64,000 bases of DNA from Leifsonia sp. Leaf264 (GTDB lineage Bacteria; Actinomycetota; Actinomycetes; Actinomycetales; Microbacteriaceae), in the NCBI RefSeq assembly GCF_001422325.1, contig NZ_LMMR01000004.1:655899-719898 (forward strand). The letters are read 5' to 3'. The stretch's first letter is position 1; each line of letters starts with the position of its first letter. Below the pieces are notes generated by a model that was not told the DNA's origin, did not search any database, and saw nothing but the letters and a program-made list of their open reading frames with translations. Position numbers and translations under genes: made by a program. Shown piece after piece: positions 23,671 through 29,373 of the stretch.

Positions 23671-24726
23671 TCAGTCGCGCGGGTCGACGCCCTTCGGGGC
23701 TCGGGGCGCGCTGTCGTAGCGGATGCCGCGACCCTCGGCCACGTCGGCCTCGGCCCTGGCCGCCCGCTTCTCGGCGAGGGCCGTCGTGCGGGGCGGCATC
23801 CGCAGGTTCTCCTCGGCGGCGATGCCCGACTGCAGTTGGCGACCGCGTTCGACCTCGGAGTCGAACTCGGCACCGAACAGGAGCGCGAGGTTGGCGATCC
23901 AGAGCCAGATGAAGAAGATCAGCGCGCCCGCGAGTGATCCGTAGATGCGGCCGTAGTTGGAGAAGTTCAGGATGTAAATGAAGAACAGCGCCGACGACAC
24001 CACCATCGTCGTCAACGCGAGCAGCGCCCCCATGCTGAGCCAACGGAATCGGCGCTGGTGCACGTTCGGCGTCGAGTAGTAGAGCAGCCCGATCACCACG
24101 ATCGCGAGCAGGACGAGGATCGGCCACTTGAGGATCGACCACAGGCCGAGCCACGGCTCGCCGATGCCGAGCGCCGTCCCGACGGCATCCGCCACGGGTC
24201 CCGAGACTATGAGCATGCAGCCCATCACGCCCAGGAGCACGGCGAAGACGACGCTGATGAGGAGCTGCTGCGGCTTCAGGATGGTGAAACCGCGTCCCTC
24301 ATCGACCTCGTAGATGCGGTTCATGGCGCGGCTGAAGGCGCCGACATAGCGCGAGACGGTCCAGATCGTCAGGACGACGCCGAAGACGAGCGCGAACCAG
24401 CCCGAGGAATCGGCGAGCTGGGCGAGCGCGTCCTCGATCTCGCCCAGGTCGGTGCCGGGGAACGCGTCCTTGAGGATGCCGAGCACCGAGGTGATCGAGC
24501 CGTCGCCGTCGCCGAACACCACGAATCCGGCGACGACGGCGATGAGCGCCGGGAAGATGGACAGCACGCCGTAGTAGGTGAGCGCTGCAGCGGCGTCGGG
24601 CAGGTCGTCGAAGCCGAACTCCCGGGTGGTGCGCTTCATGATGTAGCGCCAGGTCTCGCGGCGCAGGTCCTGCGGACCTGACGGCTCGACGTCGGGGTCG
24701 ATGCCGCGGGTGTCGTGCTGTGTCAC
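23671..24726 (-). CDS. YihY/BrkB-family inner-membrane protein
   Basis: 351 aa with about six membrane spans. It shows the family features FGFDDLPDAAAALTYYGVLSIFPALIAVVA (residues about 38-66), SRYVGAFSRAMNRIY, and SNYGRIYGSLAGALIFFIWLW. The C terminus is a charged cytosolic tail. The family was once called ribonuclease BN, which was wrong; its function is unclear and a transport role is only proposed. The GTG at 24726 follows a GGGAG ribosome site. Its stop is one base from the xfp stop (convergent), and the start is divergent from the LtrA gene. Confidence 0.85.
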   Translation of the reverse strand: MTQHDTRGIDPDVEPSGPQDLRRETWRYIMKRTTREFGFDDLPDAAAALTYYGVLSIFPALIAVVAGFVVFGDGDGSITSVLGILKDAFPGTDLGEIEDALAQLADSSGWFALVFGVVLTIWTVSRYVGAFSRAMNRIYEVDEGRGFTILKPQQLLISVVFAVLLGVMGCMLIVSGPVADAVGTALGIGEPWLGLWSILKWPILVLLAIVVIGLLYYSTPNVHQRRFRWLSMGALLALTTMVVSSALFFIYILNFSNYGRIYGSLAGALIFFIWLWIANLALLFGAEFDSEVERGRQLQSGIAAEENLRMPPRTTALAEKRAARAEADVAEGRGIRYDSAPRAPKGVDPRD

Positions 24727-24812
24727 GGATGCTCCCGATCTCTGACGGGTATGCGACTCCCGTTCCTGCTCCGTCGGCTCATTCAGCTCTGTCGGCTCTA
24801 GCAATGTACCTC

Positions 24813-24818
24813 TAGTCT
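24813..24818 (+). promoter_or_regulatory. Leaderless -10 box of the LtrA-family gene
   Basis: TAGTCT, then 7 bases, then the GTG at 24826. Upstream, two direct copies of GTCGGCTC (24772-24779 and 24791-24798) may be a regulator site; this is speculative. Confidence 0.55.
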
Positions 24819-24825
24819 GGGCGGC

Positions 24826-26004
24826 GTGAGCCAGCAGCCGGCAGTGCCAGAGGGTCTCGTGCGAACCCCACGGCACGCGCAGTGGCTGGAGCTGTTCCTC
24901 GACCTCGTGATGGTCGCCTTCGTCGGCGTCCTGGCCCACAGTCTGCACGGGGAACCGTCCGCGCTCGATTTCGCGACCTTCGTCGTGCTCTTCTTCCCGG
25001 CGTGGTGGGTCTGGATGAATGTCACCATCACGATGAACCTCTTCGGGGCCGTCGTCACGCCCAGGATCTGGGTCATGGTCAGCGTGGTCATGCTCTCCGT
25101 GGGGGTCATGGCAGCGGCGGTCTCCGAGGGGCTCGGTGAGCGTGCCTGGGCCTATGCGGCCGGCAACGCCGTCATCCGTCTGGTGATCCTCATCCCCTGG
25201 TGGATGGAGGGGCGACGGGCCGGGGTGCCCTGGTATCGCTCGCTCACCTACAACGGCCTGACGGCGGTCATCTGGGCGGCGTCGATCGTGGTTCCGCAGC
25301 CGGCGCAGTTCGTTCTCTGGGGTGTCGCAATCGGAATCGAGGTGCTCCTGCTCGCCTTCCTCGGCAGCCAGCGCGACTGGCTGCGCGACACCCTCGACAT
25401 CGATCACATCGCCGAGCGGGTCGGACTCTTCGTCGTCATCGTGTTCGGCGAGACGATCCTGTCGATCATCGCCGAGATCGACGAGCACTGGTCGGTGGCA
25501 TCCGGGGTCACGGCGATCCTCGCGTTCGCGGCCATCTCCGGCCTCGCCTGGGCGTTCTTCCAGTACGGGGCACGGAGCGCGGAGGACGGATGGCGCCGAC
25601 TGCAGCGCGACGGGGACATCCGTGCTCTCCGCGACACCGTGATGTACCTGCCGTTCGTGCTCGTGGTCGGCATCGTCATGCTCGCAGCCGGACTCGGCAC
25701 GGCGGTGGCGGAGGCCGGTCACCGCCTGCCCGGGGGAGCCACCGTCTGCATCGTGGCCGGCATCGCCTTGTTCTACGCGGCAAACGCCGCCATAGCGCTG
25801 CGGTACGGTGATCCGCCGCGACGTGTGGCCCGGTGGGGAATCGTCGGGGTGCTGCTGCCGTTCCTGCTGTTCCCGGTGGCTGCCGCCGCGGATGCCGGCG
25901 TGGTGGTGGCCGCCACCGTCCTGGTCATCGCAGCGATGGTCGCCATGGCGGAGATCAGCCGGCGACGTGCTCGGCTCGGTCGGTTGCGATCCAGCCGCTC
26001 GTGA
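24826..26004 (+). CDS. Low temperature requirement protein A (LtrA) family membrane protein
   Basis: 392 aa with about ten membrane spans. The N-terminal WLELFLDLVMVAFVGVLAHSL and the later DHIAERVGLFVVIVFGETIL are the two hallmark segments of the LtrA family. The name comes from a Listeria gene needed for growth in the cold; the molecular function is unknown. GTG start chosen from the leaderless promoter and the conserved N terminus. The last 50 bases overlap, tail to tail, the 3' end of the dehydrogenase gene on the other strand. Confidence 0.85.
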   Translation: MSQQPAVPEGLVRTPRHAQWLELFLDLVMVAFVGVLAHSLHGEPSALDFATFVVLFFPAWWVWMNVTITMNLFGAVVTPRIWVMVSVVMLSVGVMAAAVSEGLGERAWAYAAGNAVIRLVILIPWWMEGRRAGVPWYRSLTYNGLTAVIWAASIVVPQPAQFVLWGVAIGIEVLLLAFLGSQRDWLRDTLDIDHIAERVGLFVVIVFGETILSIIAEIDEHWSVASGVTAILAFAAISGLAWAFFQYGARSAEDGWRRLQRDGDIRALRDTVMYLPFVLVVGIVMLAAGLGTAVAEAGHRLPGGATVCIVAGIALFYAANAAIALRYGDPPRRVARWGIVGVLLPFLLFPVAAAADAGVVVAATVLVIAAMVAMAEISRRRARLGRLRSSRS

Positions 26005-26824
26005 GGCCCTGCACGGCCGAGCCGTCGAGATCGCGCAGGGTGACGCCGACGAAGCGCTCGGCCGCTGCGGAGGTCTGAACGCGCGTGGGCGGCTTTTCCG
26101 CCCGCAGCACCTCGGTGATGACGTCGGCGATGTCGACCGGCTTCTGCGCTGCCGACGGGTCGAAGGTCGCGCGCGCGTGCCGCACGTAGGCATCGAGGGC
26201 CGGCGCATAGGCGGTGCCGGCGACGCGCTCCAGTGCGGCGCCGATGCCTGCGTTCCCGGCGAACTCGGTGTTCACGGCTCCGGGCTCCACGATGGTCACC
26301 GAGACGCCGACGGATGCCGCCACCGGCGCGAGGCTCTCGAGGAAGCCCTCGACGGCGAACTTCGCGGCGCAGTAGGCCTCGTTGAACGGCTGGCCGACGA
26401 CGCCGCCGACGCTCGAGACCGTCACCACCCTGCCGCCGCTGGCGCGCAGGTGGCGGAGTGCGGCCTTGGTGAGGGCCACGACGCCGAAGTAGTTCACCTC
26501 CATGGCTGCGCGATAGTCGTCGAGCGAGTCCTGCTCGATGGTGCCCACGTGTCCGGCACCGGCATTGTTGACCAGCGCGTCGAGCCGGCCGTGCTCGGCG
26601 ACGACGGCGGCGATCACAGCGTCGACGGCGGCGGCATCCGTCACGTCGAGTGTGCGGATGTCGAGCTCGACCCCTGCCTCGCGAGCGGCATCCTGCAGCG
26701 GACCCGACCTGGCGGTGTCGCGCATCGTCGCCACGACAGTGGCACCCTGCGCTGCCGCCGCGACGGCAGTGGCCAGGCCGATCCCGGAGGACGTTCCTGT
26801 GATGAGCACGATCGATTCGTTCAT
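25955..26824 (-). CDS. Short-chain dehydrogenase/reductase
   Basis: 289 aa, classical SDR fold. Cofactor motif TGTSSGIG at residues 10-17, NNAGAGH near residue 90, active-site serine in VSSVGG and the catalytic YCAAK near residue 155. ATMRD after the second strand suggests NADP rather than NAD. The substrate is unknown. The protein extends about 40 residues beyond the core and ends next to the LtrA gene. Start is the ATG at 26824; the gene is divergent from the other SDR at 26919. Confidence 0.88.
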   Translation of the reverse strand: MNESIVLITGTSSGIGLATAVAAAAQGATVVATMRDTARSGPLQDAAREAGVELDIRTLDVTDAAAVDAVIAAVVAEHGRLDALVNNAGAGHVGTIEQDSLDDYRAAMEVNYFGVVALTKAALRHLRASGGRVVTVSSVGGVVGQPFNEAYCAAKFAVEGFLESLAPVAASVGVSVTIVEPGAVNTEFAGNAGIGAALERVAGTAYAPALDAYVRHARATFDPSAAQKPVDIADVITEVLRAEKPPTRVQTSAAAERFVGVTLRDLDGSAVQGLTSGWIATDRAEHVAG

Positions 26825-26918
26825 GGGAGCCCCGATTCCGCGCGAATTGCGCATCAACCATTCCACCACGGATGACGCGGCCCTACTGTGAGCAGCAGAC
26901 CGACGAGGGGGAGTGGCG

Positions 26919-27698
26919 ATGGATCTGGGACTGACCGGCCGCACGGCTGTCGTGACGGGAGCGAGCAAGGGCATCGGCTTGGCCATAGTGCGCGCCTTCG
27001 TGGCGGAGGGCGTGCAGGTGATCGCCGGCGCACGATCGTCGTCCGCCGCGCTCGACGAGCTCGTGGCGGGTGGATCGGTGCAGGTGGTCGCGGTCGACCT
27101 GTCCGAGCCCGACGCTCCGGAACGCCTCATCTCATCGACCGATCGCCCGATCGACATCCTCGTCAACAACGTCGGGCTCGCCACGGCGCGAACGGGCGGC
27201 TTCCTGTCCGTCACCGACGAGCAGTGGGTCGCGTCGCTGAACCTCAACCTGCTGGCCGCGGTGCGAGCCACCAGGGCGGTCCTCCCCGGGATGATCGCGG
27301 CCGGCTCCGGCGTGATCGTCAACGTCGCCTCGGTGAACGCCTACCTGCCGGACCCCGCCGTCATCGACTACTCCGCGGCGAAGGCTGCGCTGGCGAACTT
27401 CGCCAAGTCGCTGTCGAAGGAGGTCGGGCCTGCCGGCATCAGGGTCAACGGCGTCAATCCGGGACCGGTCGAGACGGCGCTCTGGCTCGGCGACGGCGGC
27501 ATCGCCAGCTCGGTGAGCGGTGCGACGGGGCTGAGCCGCGAACAGGTGCAGAAGGGGGCCGTGGCGGATGCCGCCACACGACGCTTCACCACCCCGGAGG
27601 AGGTCGCCGACCTCGTCGTCTTCCTCGCCAGCGACCGCGCCGCGAACATCACGGGTGCCGGCTACGCCATCGACGGCGGGCTGGTGCAGACGCTCTGA
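26919..27698 (+). CDS. Short-chain dehydrogenase/reductase
   Basis: 259 aa. Motifs: TGASKGIGLA at the N terminus, NNVGLA (instead of NNAG), VASVNAYLP and the catalytic YSAAKAALANF. The closing segment NITGAGYAIDGGLVQTL is typical of the fabG-like SDR subgroup. Substrate unknown. I chose the ATG at 26919, preceded by GAGGGGGAG; a GTG two codons earlier is possible. It is not closely similar to the divergent SDR gene, so a recent duplication is unlikely. A hairpin follows the stop. Confidence 0.87.
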   Translation: MDLGLTGRTAVVTGASKGIGLAIVRAFVAEGVQVIAGARSSSAALDELVAGGSVQVVAVDLSEPDAPERLISSTDRPIDILVNNVGLATARTGGFLSVTDEQWVASLNLNLLAAVRATRAVLPGMIAAGSGVIVNVASVNAYLPDPAVIDYSAAKAALANFAKSLSKEVGPAGIRVNGVNPGPVETALWLGDGGIASSVSGATGLSREQVQKGAVADAATRRFTTPEEVADLVVFLASDRAANITGAGYAIDGGLVQTL

Positions 27699-27705
27699 CG
27701 TGCAG

Positions 27706-27736
27706 AACGGCCCGGACCGTCCTGGTCCGAGCCGTT
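27706..27736. terminator. Inverted repeat between SDR gene and tRNA-Leu repeat array
   Basis: Arms AACGGC and GGACC pair with GGTCC and GCCGTT around a five-base loop, with a CC/GA internal mismatch. It can fold on both strands, so it could end the SDR message (plus) and the tRNA-Leu repeat transcript (minus). No T-run follows on either strand. Confidence 0.5.
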
Positions 27737-28088
27737 CGCCTGTTGCCGATCGTGCCGGTGGCCTGCACACGAATTGCTCGAACCCCGTGGTCCGAGCAGT
27801 CGGTTTCGTGCCGGTGGCCTGCACACGAATTGCTCGAACCCCGTGGTCCGAGCAGTCGGTTTCGTGCCGGTGGCCTGCACACGAATTGCTCGAACCCTGT
27901 GGTCCGAGCAGTCGGTTTCGTGCCGGTGGCCTGCACACGAATTGCTCGAACCCTGTGGTCCGAGCAGTTGGTTTCGTGCCGGTGGCCTGTACACGAATTG
28001 CTCGAACCCTGTGGTCCGAGCAGTTGGTTTCGTGCCGGTGGCCTGTACACGAATTGCTCGAACCCTGTGGTCCGAGCAGTCGGTTTCG
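27737..28088 (-). ncRNA. Predicted repeat RNA cotranscribed behind tRNA-Leu (rtT-like)
   Basis: No promoter other than that of the tRNA is visible on this strand, so the repeats would be transcribed as a trailer of the tRNA-Leu precursor. Each unit can fold into a hairpin with a 10-pair stem (TGCTCGGACC against GGTTCGAGCA, one G-U pair) and a four-base loop. An outer 6-pair stem (CACGAA with TTCGTG) adds to it. The closest known case is the E. coli tyrT (rtT) repeats, which also carry the 3' end of the tRNA. Function unknown. Confidence 0.4.
27752..28087. repeat. Six tandem 56-bp repeats downstream of tRNA-Leu
   Basis: Repeat units begin at 27752, 27808, 27864, 27920, 27976 and 28032, each exactly 56 bases, with no spacers. 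Units differ at three positions only, all transitions. Read on the minus strand (the direction of the tRNA), each unit ends with CCACCGGCAC, the last nine bases of the tRNA gene plus one. Each also contains GGGTTCGAG, identical to the tRNA T-loop region. All six reading frames are open through the array because the unit has no stops. See findings for structure and interpretation. Confidence 0.95.
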
Positions 28089-28169
28089 TGCCGGTGGTGG
28101 GACTCGAACCCACACGTCTCTCGACAAAGCATTTTGAGTGCTCCGCGTCTGCCATTCCGCCACACCGGC
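28089..28169 (-). tRNA. tRNA-Leu (anticodon CAA)
   Basis: On the minus strand the acceptor arms GCCGGTG and CACCGGC pair fully. The anticodon stem GAGCA/TGCTT holds the loop CTCAAAA, so the anticodon is CAA, reading UUG. A long variable arm (class II, as in leucine tRNA) precedes the T arm GTGGG-TTCGAGT-CCCAC. The discriminator base is A. CCA is not encoded. The repeat array begins directly after the 3' end. Confidence 0.95.
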
Positions 28170-28184
28170 GCACGAGCCTGCATC

Positions 28185-28190
28185 AGGATA
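28185..28190 (-). promoter_or_regulatory. Candidate -10 box of tRNA-Leu
   Basis: On the minus strand TATCCT ends 15 bases before the tRNA 5' end, giving an RNA start near 28178. It lies only 3 bases from the -10 box of the divergent pdtaR gene. Confidence 0.5.
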
Positions 28191-28193
28191 CCG

Positions 28194-28199
28194 TAGGCT
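28194..28199 (+). promoter_or_regulatory. Leaderless -10 box of pdtaR
   Basis: TAGGCT, then 7 bases, then the GTG at 28207. Confidence 0.55.
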
Positions 28200-28206
28200 T
28201 TCCGAC

Positions 28207-28815
28207 GTGACTGACGCAGATACCTCCACTGTTCCCCCTCGGCGCGTCGTCGTCGCAGAGGATGAGTCCCTCATCCGTCTCGACATCGTCGAGATCCTCC
28301 GCGACAACGGCTTCGACGTCGTCGGAGAGGCCGGGGACGGCGAAACCGCGGTCGCCCTGGCGACGGAACTGCGTCCCGACCTCGTCATCATGGACGTGAA
28401 GATGCCCAAGATGACGGGCATCCAGGCTGCCGAGCAGCTCTCCAAGAACCACATCGCGCCCGTCGTGCTGCTCACGGCCTTCAGTCAGAAGGAGCTCGTC
28501 GAGCAGGCCAGTGAGGCCGGAGCCCTCGCCTACGTCGTCAAGCCGTTCACCCCGAACGACCTGCTTCCGGCGATCGAGATCGCCCTCGCCCGCTACGCGC
28601 AGATCATCGCCCTCGAGGCCGAGGTCGGAGACCTCGTCGAGCGCTTCGAGACCCGCAAGCTCGTCGACCGTGCCAAGGGCCTGCTCAACGAGAAGATGGG
28701 CCTGTCGGAGCCCGAGGCCTTCCGCTGGATCCAGAAGGCGTCGATGGACCGCCGCCTCACCATGCACGACGTCGCCCAGGCGATCATCGAGCAGCTGGCG
28801 CCCAAGAAGGCGTAG
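28207..28815 (+). CDS. pdtaR: ANTAR-domain response regulator (PdtaR-like)
   Basis: Two-component response regulator whose output domain binds RNA and acts by antitermination. 202 aa. The receiver domain has acidic residues E18/D19, phospho-acceptor D63 (VIMDVKMP), T90 and K112 (VVKPF). The ANTAR domain covers about residues 130-198 (ETRKLVDRAKGLLNEKMGLSEPEAF). Its histidine kinase partner (PdtaS in mycobacteria) is not nearby. In M. tuberculosis the same gene also lies upstream of polA. The GTG start fits the leaderless promoter. Confidence 0.9.
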   Translation: MTDADTSTVPPRRVVVAEDESLIRLDIVEILRDNGFDVVGEAGDGETAVALATELRPDLVIMDVKMPKMTGIQAAEQLSKNHIAPVVLLTAFSQKELVEQASEAGALAYVVKPFTPNDLLPAIEIALARYAQIIALEAEVGDLVERFETRKLVDRAKGLLNEKMGLSEPEAFRWIQKASMDRRLTMHDVAQAIIEQLAPKKA

Positions 28816-28873
28816 TACTCCCACCAAGCTCGCTTCGGCCGCGCGCTTCACGCGGGCCTCAGCGGGCGGTGGC

Positions 28874-29296
28874 TCAGCGACCGGGAAGCTCTCTGATCAG
28901 GTTCGTGATCCTGATGGTCGAGCAGCGCCGGCCCTGATCGTCGGTGATCGCGATCTCGTGGGTCGTCAGCGTGCGCCCGAGGTGGATCGGCGTGCAGACC
29001 CCGGTCACCCAGCCGCTGGTGGCCGAGCGCGTGTGCGTCGCGTTGATCTCGATGCCGACGGCGAGCTTGCCCTCGCCGGCGAAGAGGTTCGCGGCCATCG
29101 ATCCGAGCGACTCGCCGAGTACGACATAGGCACCGCCGTGCAGCAGCATCGCGGGCTGCGTGTTGCCCTCGACCGGCATCCGTGCCACCGCTCGCTCGAC
29201 GCTGAACTCGGTGAACTCGATCCCCATCTTCTCCGCGAGAGCTCCCATGCCACGGGCCTGAACCCAGTCGATCCGGTCGGTGGTCTCGTCGCTCAT
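28874..29296 (-). CDS. Hotdog-fold acyl-CoA thioesterase, PaaI family
   Basis: 140 aa, one hotdog domain. The family's helix and catalytic region is MLLHGGAYVVLGESLGSMAA (about residues 49-68), with HGG and the downstream Glu/Ser. The strand pattern VGIEINATHTRSATSGWVTG follows. It probably hydrolyses a small or aromatic acyl-CoA; the substrate cannot be told. It is convergent with pdtaR (58 bases apart, with only a weak GC-rich hairpin between) and divergent from polA. Confidence 0.85.
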   Translation of the reverse strand: MSDETTDRIDWVQARGMGALAEKMGIEFTEFSVERAVARMPVEGNTQPAMLLHGGAYVVLGESLGSMAANLFAGEGKLAVGIEINATHTRSATSGWVTGVCTPIHLGRTLTTHEIAITDDQGRRCSTIRITNLIRELPGR

Positions 29297-29361
29297 CGTC
29301 GCCTGTCGGTCGAGGCATCCGTCGCTGCCGGAGCGTGCCGGAGCGTGTCGGATGCGGCTTG

Positions 29362-29367
29362 TAGTCT
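29362..29367 (+). promoter_or_regulatory. Leaderless -10 box of polA
   Basis: TAGTCT, then 6 bases, then the GTG at 29374. Confidence 0.55.
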
Positions 29368-29373
29368 GGGGTC

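Noticed and set aside
27752..28087. CRISPR array
   Set aside because: The units are contiguous and near-identical with no variable spacers, and no cas genes are nearby.
27568..28210. Long reading frames on all six frames across the repeat array, suggesting a repetitive protein
   Set aside because: The 56-bp unit lacks stop codons in every frame and is not a multiple of three, so all frames stay open by construction. None has a convincing start site, and the minus-strand frames run through the tRNA gene.
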